Origin: Scatavimonas merdipullorum
GTDB lineage: Bacteria; Bacillota; Clostridia; Oscillospirales; Acutalibacteraceae
Assembly: GCA_018712865.1 (NCBI GenBank)
Contig: DVGH01000025.1
Coordinates: 1 to 30,153, forward strand
Direction: 5' to 3'
Length of the DNA stretch: 30,153 nucleotides
The notes under the pieces are model-generated. The model saw only the letters and a list, made by a program, of their open reading frames with translations, ran no database searches and had not been told where the DNA came from. How positions within the stretch are numbered: the stretch's first letter is position 1; every line of letters begins with the position of its first letter. Made by a program: the position numbers and the translations under genes. Below are positions 13,490 through 20,974 of the stretch, in pieces.

Positions 13490-15286
13490 TCAAAAACGAA
13501 TCAGGAGATTATTGGTCCCAAAGGTTTCGTGGAAGGTAATCTCCTTAGCAGAGCCGGCAATCATTTTGATTCCCAGTACACTTTCGGCCATATCTTCATT
13601 GTCTTTATTTTCTTCATAATACCGTACCGGGTCAAAAATCCTGCCGGTATTGCGGATCCGCAGCAGTACATCTTCCTCCAGACACAGGATACGGATATCA
13701 ATAAACTGTTTCTTTTTGGGATCCATGCAGTAGGTGATTATAACCGTCAGCATTTCCTCCAGGGCAAGACTTACCTGCATGGTCTTTTTCGCCCCAAGGT
13801 TATTTTCTTTACAAAACTCAGTAATTTTATTGGAAGCAAACATGACATCGTCCAGGGTGTTTTGAACGGAAAAGGAAATTTCGCTTTCGCTTTCCAGAGA
13901 AGTGTCCAGCAGATACCAATCCAGTTTTGGATTTTTCCGGCGCAAAACGCCAATCACCAAAAGCATTGTGCCAAGCGTCAGAACATCGGCCGCAATCAAA
14001 GAAAGCCAAACCCCGTCTATTCCCAGCCATAAAGCGAAAAAAGCCGCCGCCGGCGCAAGATAGCCCAGAAGGCGCAGGGCAAGGATAAGGTTGGAAAGCA
14101 TGGGCCGCTTTACCGTATTGAAATAGCCTGACAGCATTAGGTTGACAAAGGCAAAAAGAAAGCTCACAGCCAGGCAGACAAGCCCCCGCTGCCCTCCCGC
14201 AACGGTGACCGGATCTGTAATGTTGAACAGTGTACACAGCAGGCCGGCAAACAGGACAACGAAAAGAGACAGCAGCACTGTCAGACCGCTTCCGATCTGC
14301 AGCGCCTTTCGGCAGACATGGCGGATACTGTTCCAGTCCCGTTCGCCGTAGAACACCCCGACGACCGGCATCAGAGCCGAAGCTACCCCCGTCACCACAC
14401 CGGTCAGCAGATCCGACACACTCTTAAGCATTGCAAAAGCAGACAGATAAACACCTGCTCCGATTTGCAGTATAACGGCGTTGATTACCAAAATCTTCAG
14501 CGCGTTGAACAAATTGTTGCAGCCGTTTGGGCTGCCGCAGGCAATGATCTCCCCCAGTGTACGAAAGGAAAAGCCCCGCATTTTAACAAGCCGGGTGTTC
14601 GGTGTTTTTTGGAACAGGATATACAGTCCTAAAAGCGCCGTAATCCCCATAGACAGACCGGTGGCAATACTGGCCCCTTTGATGCCCATATTGCACACCG
14701 GCGACATAAACAGATAAGTAAAAGCTATGTTCAGGCCGCTGGACAGCAGGAATAAAAAGGATGAAGTCTGCGGTTTTCCCTCCATTTTCAAAAAATGGAG
14801 CGGGATATAAATGAACAGGGTAAAACTGCCGCCAAGGATATACCAGCGCAGGTAATCTGTCAAATAGCTGCCTACAACGCCTTCGCCCCCCAGCAGCCTT
14901 ACAAGAGGATCCAAAAACAGCAGGCCGCCCGCCGTTGTAACCACGCACAGGACTGCCGTTGTCCAGAAGGCCAGAGTGAAAATCCTCCGATAGGCGGCGT
15001 AATCGTTTCGTCCGATCGCCAGATTAGCGGCAATAGAACCGCCCATGCCGATGACTGCACCGATGGTGTAATAAATTAAATAAACCGGGCTGACTAGCGA
15101 CATAGCCGCCAGTCCGGTTTCGCCAAGAAAACGCCCGACAATCACCGTGTCGATCATTCCCGCTACACTGGTCGCCAACATTGCCAGGACAGAGGCAATC
15201 AGATATTTGCTGTAAATGCTGCGGAGAAAAAAATCGTTCCGCAGCAGTTGCTGTTTTGTAGAATTTTCCATTGTAAAATCCCACAT
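13490..15286 (-). CDS. MATE-family transporter fused to a C-terminal HATPase-like domain
   Basis: Residues 1-460 form a MATE/MOP-family exporter with about 12 transmembrane helices (VAGMIDTVIVGRFLG near the start, second MatE repeat from about 240). MATE proteins usually end here at about 450 aa. This one continues with a 135-residue cytoplasmic domain (about 463-598) resembling RsbW-type HATPases: LALEEMLTVIITY, IRNTGRIFDP, ESVLGIKMIAG and FGTNNLLIRF. In that domain the N-box Asn is replaced by Val (about 515) and the G1 Asp by Asn (about 546), so ATP binding is doubtful. Start is ATG 15286 or ATG 15271; ribosome sites are weak for both. It is the first gene of the MATE-GNAT-phosphatase operon, linking a transporter directly to partner-switch signalling. 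The transported substrate is unknown. Confidence 0.9.
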   Translation of the reverse strand: MWDFTMENSTKQQLLRNDFFLRSIYSKYLIASVLAMLATSVAGMIDTVIVGRFLGETGLAAMSLVSPVYLIYYTIGAVIGMGGSIAANLAIGRNDYAAYRRIFTLAFWTTAVLCVVTTAGGLLFLDPLVRLLGGEGVVGSYLTDYLRWYILGGSFTLFIYIPLHFLKMEGKPQTSSFLFLLSSGLNIAFTYLFMSPVCNMGIKGASIATGLSMGITALLGLYILFQKTPNTRLVKMRGFSFRTLGEIIACGSPNGCNNLFNALKILVINAVILQIGAGVYLSAFAMLKSVSDLLTGVVTGVASALMPVVGVFYGERDWNSIRHVCRKALQIGSGLTVLLSLFVVLFAGLLCTLFNITDPVTVAGGQRGLVCLAVSFLFAFVNLMLSGYFNTVKRPMLSNLILALRLLGYLAPAAAFFALWLGIDGVWLSLIAADVLTLGTMLLVIGVLRRKNPKLDWYLLDTSLESESEISFSVQNTLDDVMFASNKITEFCKENNLGAKKTMQVSLALEEMLTVIITYCMDPKKKQFIDIRILCLEEDVLLRIRNTGRIFDPVRYYEENKDNEDMAESVLGIKMIAGSAKEITFHETFGTNNLLIRF

Positions 15287-15420
15287 TCCTGTTTGGTTAT
15301 TTGTTTAAAAGCCTGCCCGTAACAGACAGAAGGAAGCTGTTGTATGTTCGTTAGATTGCCAGAAGGTTGATAAAGCCGGTAACTTTGAAAACTTCCCGGA
15401 TTACGTCATTGACAGTATGA

Positions 15421-15456
15421 ATCAATATCCCCCCGGCTCCACCGGGGGATATTGAT
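15421..15456. terminator. Strong palindrome between the hydrolase-like gene and the MATE operon
   Basis: Arms 15421-15436 and 15442-15456 (ATCAATATCCCCC with GGGGGATATTGAT core) pair over 15 bp with one extra C and a 5-nt loop. No real T-run follows on either strand. Its core matches the palindrome downstream of eno. It probably terminates the minus-strand hydrolase-like gene. Confidence 0.6.
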
Positions 15457-15480
15457 GCGCTTTCCATATTCCTTAAAATT

Positions 15481-16344
15481 TTACCACCAGCGGTCATAAA
15501 ATTTTGAAACGCCCCATTGGCAAACAAAATTTTGCGACTCGTGCCAATCACTTTCAATATAGGTGCCGTAAAAATATAGAATCCTGTGTTGAACGGCTGC
15601 ACGGTTTTGGTCAAAAATATAGGTAACGGCATTAATCGCGTCAATATTCGGGTATTCATACCAGCCGTCGTAGCCGTTTCCCTCCATAACCTCTTTAATG
15701 CTGCCATATCCTTCAAATACCATTGCGTCACGCAGCGTTTGGGCAACAAGCGCGCAACCGGTAAAACCTTCTGTCCCGGCTTCGCCCATTACAATCCGCT
15801 GTGCATAATAGCGGTCTTCCTCCGTAAGTATTACGGGTGAAGTAGAATAGCCTGGATCCGGATTGTCAATCGCAAAAAAGTACCCTGCCTCCCACTGCTG
15901 CTGATAAAGCATTTGTTTATAAGCCAGCTCCTCAGGCGTTTCCTGCACCGGCGGGTCGGTTTCTGCTTCCGGCTGTGTTGGTTCCTCGGTAGGGCCTTCT
16001 GTCTGCGCCTGCGTTGCCTCCGGCGGCTCTGTACTTTCGCTGGGTATTTGCGTTGCCTTTTCTGTTGGAGTTTCCGTTGGTTTCTCTGTCTGTTCCTGCG
16101 CTTCTGTTGCCGCGCTGTCGGTAGCCGGTTCAACTGTAGCAGAGGCGTTTGCATCCTGCTGCGTTGTATGGCCTATATATACGGCCTCAAAAAGCGGGTC
16201 GTTATACGGGCTGCCGGTAAAGGGCTGCGTCGTCTCCTTATTTGTCTGCAGTGCCGCAGCTTCATTTGTACCGGGGAAGAACATCCCGGACAGACCGAAG
16301 ATGATAATAGAAGCTGTCAGCACACAGGAAAAAATTTTTTTCAT
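15481..16344 (-). CDS. Secreted protein with cell-wall-hydrolase-like C-terminal domain
   Basis: This 287-aa protein has a signal peptide (KKIFSCVLTASIIIFGLSG) followed by a long Thr/Glu/Pro/Gln-rich linker (about 60-140) of the kind that spans cell walls. The C-terminal domain (about 165-287) contains YAQRIVMGEAGTEGFTGCALVAQTLRDA, with local order like SleB/Hydrolase_2 lytic enzymes (Glu in a GEA motif, then V-A-x-x-L-R/N) but no closer match. The C-terminus is aromatic (FYDRWW). I choose the ATG at 16344 behind AGGTG; GTG 16353 lies within that site. It is likely exported and wall-associated. Whether it is a peptidoglycan hydrolase in vegetative or sporulating cells is not shown by the sequence. 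Confidence 0.75.
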   Translation of the reverse strand: MKKIFSCVLTASIIIFGLSGMFFPGTNEAAALQTNKETTQPFTGSPYNDPLFEAVYIGHTTQQDANASATVEPATDSAATEAQEQTEKPTETPTEKATQIPSESTEPPEATQAQTEGPTEEPTQPEAETDPPVQETPEELAYKQMLYQQQWEAGYFFAIDNPDPGYSTSPVILTEEDRYYAQRIVMGEAGTEGFTGCALVAQTLRDAMVFEGYGSIKEVMEGNGYDGWYEYPNIDAINAVTYIFDQNRAAVQHRILYFYGTYIESDWHESQNFVCQWGVSKFYDRWW

Positions 16345-16707
16345 ATGGTTCACCTGCTTGAAAATAAAACCTTTGCATATGCGTATACAGATTTATTATA
16401 TAAGAAATCGGCAAAGAATGCAATGAAAAAGGCCTCTGTATATGTAAAATTTTATGTGCTCTTTATTTTATAAAACTACAAACAGCGCAAATGGTATGGC
16501 GATATAAAAAGCTTTCCCCTTGCTATTTCACGTGTTTTTTTATAAAATCTTGATAGAGATATTGAAAAGCATGCATCGATCATGTGAAGCGCCCGACAGT
16601 GTTTTCTGAATTGTATCTTAGTTTACATTTTTTCTGTTAGGATTGTTTTATACTAAAATTTATAAAAATTAAAAATAAAGTTTAGAAGGGTTGGAAAGTA
16701 TAAGCAT
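16345..16707. other. 363-bp divergent intergenic region
   Basis: This AT-rich DNA lies between the minus-strand hydrolase-like gene and plus-strand leuB. A TATACT at 16649-16654 could be a leuB -10 element, but no matched -35 sits 17 bases upstream (TTTACA is 21 away). I looked for a T-box leader and found no AGGGTGG-type antiterminator motif or leader terminator, so leuB shows no visible tRNA-dependent control. Confidence 0.5.
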
Positions 16708-17784
16708 ATGAACCATTATAAAATTGTTTTATTAAAGGGCGACGGTATTGGCCCCGAAATTGTAGACGAAGCCGTTAAGGTGCTTGATAAGGCGGCGCAG
16801 AAATTTGACTTTTCGGTGACGTATGATTATGCGGACCTTGGCGGTGTGGCAATAGACCACACCGGCGTTCCGCTGCCGGACGCTACGGTAGAAAAATGCA
16901 AGGCGGCCGATTCTGTTCTGCTGGGGGCGGTCGGCGGTGCAAAATGGGACACGCTCCCCGGTCATCTTCGCCCGGAGGCCGGATTGCTCGGGATCAGGGG
17001 CGCGCTTGGGCTGTTTGCAAATTTGCGCCCGGCAGTGATTTTTGAGCCGTTAAAGAAAGCATCCCCTTTAAAGGATGAAGTGATTGGCAAGGCTTTGGAC
17101 ATTTTAGTTGTCCGCGAGCTTACAGGCGGCATTTATTTTGGAAAGCGGGGACGTACAGAGCAAAACGGCGTTGCTTGCGCTTATGACACGGAAATGTATA
17201 CCGTACCTGAAATTGAAAGAATTGCAAGGGTAGCGTTTGACATGGCGATGAAGCGCAAAAAAAAGCTGACGAGCGTAGACAAGGCAAACGTGCTGGAATC
17301 CTCCAGGCTTTGGCGTGAAACGGTCATACGTATAGCCGAGGAATTTCCGCAGGTAGAGCTCAACCACATGTATGTGGATAACTGCGCTATGCAGCTGGTG
17401 CGCAATCCGGGTCAGTTTGACGTGATTGTAACGTCCAATATTTTCGGCGATATTTTATCGGACGAAGCTTCCATGATCAGCGGATCGATCGGTATGCTGG
17501 CCTCTGCCAGCCTCAACGGGGAAAAAGCAGGGCTATACGAGCCGATCCACGGTTCCGCGCCGGATATTGCAGGCAAAGGGATTGCCAATCCTCTTGCGAC
17601 CATTTTATCTGTTGCGATGATGCTGCGCTATTCGCTGGGACAGGAGGAAGCTGCCGCCGCAATAGAAAGCGCAGTCAACCGGGCGCTTGAAACTTGCCGA
17701 ACCCCTGATATCTATACGGAAGGAACAAAAAAGGTTTCCTGCAGGGAAATGGGGGATTTGGTCTGCTCTTTGCTTGAAAAATGA
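16708..17784 (+). CDS. leuB: 3-isopropylmalate dehydrogenase
   Basis: This 358-aa NAD-dependent beta-decarboxylating dehydrogenase oxidises 3-isopropylmalate in leucine synthesis. Motifs run in order: LLKGDGIGPEIVDEA (N-terminus), LLGAVGGAKWD, GLFANLRPA, VVRELTGGIYFG, TSVDKANVLESSRLW, the metal-binding NIFGDILSDEASMI, and EPIHGSAPDIAGKGIANP for NAD specificity. Length is normal. The start ATG is preceded by GGTTGGAAAG. No leuA, leuC or leuD lies nearby, so it is separated from the rest of the pathway. The next gene begins 28 bp downstream and may be cotranscribed. Confidence 0.95.
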   Translation: MNHYKIVLLKGDGIGPEIVDEAVKVLDKAAQKFDFSVTYDYADLGGVAIDHTGVPLPDATVEKCKAADSVLLGAVGGAKWDTLPGHLRPEAGLLGIRGALGLFANLRPAVIFEPLKKASPLKDEVIGKALDILVVRELTGGIYFGKRGRTEQNGVACAYDTEMYTVPEIERIARVAFDMAMKRKKKLTSVDKANVLESSRLWRETVIRIAEEFPQVELNHMYVDNCAMQLVRNPGQFDVIVTSNIFGDILSDEASMISGSIGMLASASLNGEKAGLYEPIHGSAPDIAGKGIANPLATILSVAMMLRYSLGQEEAAAAIESAVNRALETCRTPDIYTEGTKKVSCREMGDLVCSLLEK

Positions 17785-17812
17785 CTGACACCGATTAAAA
17801 GGATTTTTATGT

Positions 17813-18511
17813 ATGAATCAATATGATATGCACACACACATTCTTCCAGGGATTGACGACGGAGCCAAAGATTTGCAGGACGCTTTGCAGCTTGTAAAAA
17901 AACTGCAAAGCGACGGCGTTACGCACATTGCGCTTACCCCCCATTTCTATTCGGACAGGGAAAGCCTTTCGGATTTTTTGACAAGGCGGGAGCAGGCGTA
18001 TAATGTTTTGCTGCAGGCACCTGTTCAGGGGGTTACCTATATTCTGGCAAGCGAAGCTTATATTACAGACTATATCTTTAATAATTCTTCGCTGCTGCCG
18101 CTATGCTATAGCGGGACAGGCTATTTGTTGGTAGAGTTCCCTTACAGCATAGATTTTGCCGCCAGGGGCGGGGATATGCTGTACAAACTGATGAACAATT
18201 ATGGGGTCCACCCTGTGATCGCCCATATTGAACGGTATTATTCTTTAATGAAAGACCCGGCGCTTATATCTGAGCTGCAGCAGATGGGCTGCAAAATGCA
18301 GATCAACCTGGGGTCGCTTTCTTTCTTTTCACGCAGAAGAAAGCTGCTTGGACTGATCAAGCGAAATTTGGTAGATCTTGTCGGGACAGACACACATTCT
18401 TTGGCAAGAGGGGCAGATTTTAGCACAGGTATGGGTATAATATCTAAAAAATTAGGAAACGATTACATTGATACTATTCAGAAGAATAGTAAAAGTGTTA
18501 TTTTAAGTTAA
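17813..18511 (+). CDS. PHP-type protein-tyrosine phosphatase, CpsB/YwqE family
   Basis: This 232-aa metal-dependent phosphoesterase of the PHP fold has DMHTHILPGIDDGAKD at the N-terminus, ALTPHFYSDRES, ASEAYITD, VIAHIERY and VGTDTHSLARG, which supply the His/Asp metal ligands of CpsB/CapC/YwqE enzymes. These dephosphorylate tyrosines on BY-kinases that control polysaccharide export. No kinase or capsule gene is in the window, so its partner is elsewhere. The ATG at 17813 has AAAGGA upstream. Confidence 0.9.
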   Translation: MNQYDMHTHILPGIDDGAKDLQDALQLVKKLQSDGVTHIALTPHFYSDRESLSDFLTRREQAYNVLLQAPVQGVTYILASEAYITDYIFNNSSLLPLCYSGTGYLLVEFPYSIDFAARGGDMLYKLMNNYGVHPVIAHIERYYSLMKDPALISELQQMGCKMQINLGSLSFFSRRRKLLGLIKRNLVDLVGTDTHSLARGADFSTGMGIISKKLGNDYIDTIQKNSKSVILS

Positions 18512-18559
18512 AATTTGTTAAAAATTCGACAAATTGCATTAATTTCCTTTTGAAAAGTA

Positions 18560-18588
18560 TTTACTTTCATCATCTCTTATGCTATGAT
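18560..18588 (+). promoter_or_regulatory. Sigma-A-type promoter of the sortase cassette
   Basis: TTTACT (18560-18565) and TATGAT (18583-18588) are separated by 17 bp, with a TG extension before the -10. The ATG of the first cassette gene lies 30 bp downstream, behind AAGGAG. This is one of the better vegetative promoter matches in the window. Confidence 0.6.
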
Positions 18589-18618
18589 AAGGGCAGATTC
18601 AGATAAGGAGTGAAGGAA

Positions 18619-19269
18619 ATGAAAAAATTTGCGGCCGTTTTGCTGGCAATGATATTGGTAGTTGCTTTAGCAGTATCTGTATCGGCGGCTGGTATTAACG
18701 AGAGCGAGCAGAAAGTTTTAGACGAACTTTCTTCTAAAGTGGAAATTGGGAACGGTTATTATATGATTCCCACAGAATATGTCAATCAGGCTGAAAACTA
18801 TTTTAATACGATTGATATGACACCACAGCAGGCTGATGAAATTATTGGGTACATCCAGCAGGGTGAAAAGATTATGATCGACAATGCTGCAACAAGCTTT
18901 AACATGCTTACGTATGAGCAGAAAATAGAAATTATGGAGCTTGGGCAGAAGGCGGTTGGCGTATTGGGTATGACCCTTACTGTACAGCCTAAAACCAATA
19001 TTGTTACCATTCTTGATCCCAACGGAAACGTTGCTTTTTTGGCAGAGGCACTGATTATTCCTTATACCACGGAAGAGCCTACTTCCCCCTCAGACGGTTC
19101 TGCATCGTCCTCTGGTGAACCGGGCGGAACAACAACCGGCGGGGATGCTATTAAAACAACCGGTATGTCCTCCGATGCAACGGCAGCTTTAGCTGTTTCC
19201 GCAGTGATTATACTGTTTGTTGCGGTAGCTGGTGTTTACCTTGTAAAAACAAAAAGGGCGAGGTCATAA
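18619..19269 (+). CDS. Exported surface protein, probable sortase substrate
   Basis: This 216-aa protein has a signal peptide (MKKFAAVLLAMILVVALA with VSAAG as cleavage region) and a mature domain of about 130 residues with no family I know. A Ser/Thr/Gly/Pro-rich linker (about 145-175) leads to IKTTGM, a hydrophobic helix of about 22 residues, and a KTKRARS tail. That last part has the layout of a cell-wall sorting signal (x-x-x-T-G, membrane segment, basic tail), though KTTGM is not a textbook LPXTG. Start is ATG 18619 behind AAGGAG; an in-frame GTG at 18610 overlaps that site. Its stop codon touches the start codon of the sortase gene, which supports a dedicated enzyme-substrate pair. Confidence 0.85.
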   Translation: MKKFAAVLLAMILVVALAVSVSAAGINESEQKVLDELSSKVEIGNGYYMIPTEYVNQAENYFNTIDMTPQQADEIIGYIQQGEKIMIDNAATSFNMLTYEQKIEIMELGQKAVGVLGMTLTVQPKTNIVTILDPNGNVAFLAEALIIPYTTEEPTSPSDGSASSSGEPGGTTTGGDAIKTTGMSSDATAALAVSAVIILFVAVAGVYLVKTKRARS

Positions 19270-19944
19270 ATGACGCGTAAAATTAAAAGAGAGTTCAGTA
19301 GGAAGAATTTTATAATTCTTCCTATTGTATTTTTTATAGGAGCTTATGGAATTCTTTACTTTGCGTTATCTCCCCTGCTTGCGCCATTTATAGGGGTTGC
19401 AGACATGTTTTTTGCCGACCAGAAATTGGAGCATGACAGGGAATACAACAATATTTTTGTGCCGGTAGAAGATACAGACGTGCAGGAAACAGTCAATGCA
19501 TCCGATATCACGTATCCCAAATATGGTGAAATGTTTGGGAAAATCAGTGTGGAAAACACATCTGTGCAGGACGTTAATTTGTTTTTTGGCGATGGCAGCG
19601 TAGCGCTGCGCAATGGCGTGGGGATCTTCAATGGCAGTTTTGTACCGGGCTATGGGAAAACCATTTTGATTGCCGGCCATAACAACACGTATTTTAACGG
19701 CCTGAAAAATGCGCAGGAGGGCGCGGTGGTGACCATCCGCACCAGCTATGGCAACTATACCTATAGCATTACAAAAACAGAGGTGCGCAGCGCTTCCAAC
19801 CCGTCAGAACTGGATCTGGGTGCAGACGAGGAAAATCTTGTGATGTACACCTGTTATCCCTTTGATGAGCTTGGCCTTACCAACGAGCGCTTTTTTGTAT
19901 ATGCCCGTTTGGTATCGGGGCCAAAGATCGTTGTAAACAAATAA
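19270..19944 (+). CDS. Class D-like sortase
   Basis: This 224-aa membrane transpeptidase has an N-terminal basic stretch and TM helix (about 15-40), then the catalytic domain (about 95-215): His in LIAGHNNTYFNG, the nucleophile in VMYTCYPFDELG (T-x-T-C class) and the Arg in NERFFVYARL. Length and motif form fit class D. It should cleave a T-G-type signal on its substrate and attach it to the wall. It begins on the base after the upstream stop codon and is followed 15 bp later by a membrane protein gene, so the three form an operon. Confidence 0.93.
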   Translation: MTRKIKREFSRKNFIILPIVFFIGAYGILYFALSPLLAPFIGVADMFFADQKLEHDREYNNIFVPVEDTDVQETVNASDITYPKYGEMFGKISVENTSVQDVNLFFGDGSVALRNGVGIFNGSFVPGYGKTILIAGHNNTYFNGLKNAQEGAVVTIRTSYGNYTYSITKTEVRSASNPSELDLGADEENLVMYTCYPFDELGLTNERFFVYARLVSGPKIVVNK

Positions 19945-19959
19945 AGGAGGGATAAACGC

Positions 19960-20817
19960 ATGCCGAAATCTGCCGTGGAAAGTACATTGGCAAAAGTATT
20001 GTATTCTATATTTTCTTTTCTTCTTTCCATGCTGTCTTTTTTTCTGGTTTTGCTGATTATTTTACAGGCAACCTTTTTAAATAGAAATTATATTTTAAAT
20101 ATGGTCAACGATTCCAACTATTTTTCTGAGCTTTCTTCCGAAATTACAGAAGAATTGATTGATCTTGGGAACGCCAGCGGCATAAATGAAGTGTTTTTTG
20201 AAAATTTTGTGGATGAGGTAATCCTGCGCGAGGATGTGGCAAATTACATTGAAAGCTTTTATTCCGGGGAAGATACTTCGGTAGACACTACGCGCTTTAA
20301 ACAGTATTTCCGTGAAAAGCTGGATGCATATATTGCAGAAAACAATCTTACGGTGTCGCAGGAAGCGCAGCAAAACCTTACTACAACCATTAATGAAGCC
20401 GCCAGCATTTATGCTTCCCGCGTACAGCTGCCGTATTTTGACCTGATTGCAGGGTATTTCCACCAGCTGCTCTCGCCGGTATTTTATGTAACGCTGGCCT
20501 GTGCCTTTGTAGTACTGCTTATTGCGGTTGTGATTATTGCGACTAATAAATGGAAGCACAGGGCCTATCGATACTTGGCTTATTCCACTTTGGGAACGCT
20601 GCTGATGACACTTGTCATTCCCGTAGCGGCTTACTGTATCAATAAGTTGGATAAGCTTGCAATTATGTCCAGAGCGTTGTTTAACCTGTATTATTCGTGT
20701 GTTACACAGTTTTTAAATGCGTTCTTTATAGCCGCAGCCGTTTTGGCGCTGCTTTCGGCGTTTTTCATCTATATGCATTACAGAAGCAGGAAAAAAGCCA
20801 TTATAGGCGCAAAATAA
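19960..20817 (+). CDS. Multi-pass membrane protein of the sortase cassette
   Basis: This 285-aa protein starts behind a strong AAAGGAGGG site. It has TM1 (about 18-42), an external region of about 125 residues rich in acidic and polar residues (45-170), then three more helices (about 170-197, 204-225, 243-272) and a basic tail. I recognise no named family. The topology, one large outer loop plus a helical bundle, and its place behind a sortase and its presumed substrate suggest it works on the same surface structure, for example as a partner or scaffold. That is inference from order only. A terminator follows at 20858. Confidence 0.8.
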   Translation: MPKSAVESTLAKVLYSIFSFLLSMLSFFLVLLIILQATFLNRNYILNMVNDSNYFSELSSEITEELIDLGNASGINEVFFENFVDEVILREDVANYIESFYSGEDTSVDTTRFKQYFREKLDAYIAENNLTVSQEAQQNLTTTINEAASIYASRVQLPYFDLIAGYFHQLLSPVFYVTLACAFVVLLIAVVIIATNKWKHRAYRYLAYSTLGTLLMTLVIPVAAYCINKLDKLAIMSRALFNLYYSCVTQFLNAFFIAAAVLALLSAFFIYMHYRSRKKAIIGAK

Positions 20818-20857
20818 CAAGTATTTTTCTTTTGCAATAGAAAAAAGCTTACTGTTA

Positions 20858-20887
20858 GGGAGGATGCGATTGCATCCTCCCTTTCTT
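20858..20887 (+). terminator. Terminator of the sortase cassette
   Basis: Perfect 10-bp arms GGGAGGATGC (20858-20867) and GCATCCTCCC (20872-20881) have a GATT loop and are followed by TTTCTTT. Confidence 0.9.
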
Positions 20888-20974
20888 TATATTATACTGG
20901 TAGCAGAAGCTGGCTTATGAAACGGAAAGAAAGTAGAAGCTACAGGAATATAGACAACAGAAAGGGGCCCAAAC

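Noticed and set aside
15351..15749. Minus-strand 132-codon open frame in the hydrolase-like region
   Set aside because: Out of frame with the supported secreted protein and runs through the downstream palindrome.
16345..16707. Possible T-box or other riboswitch ahead of leuB
   Set aside because: No AGGGTGG-type motif, specifier hairpin or leader terminator is visible.
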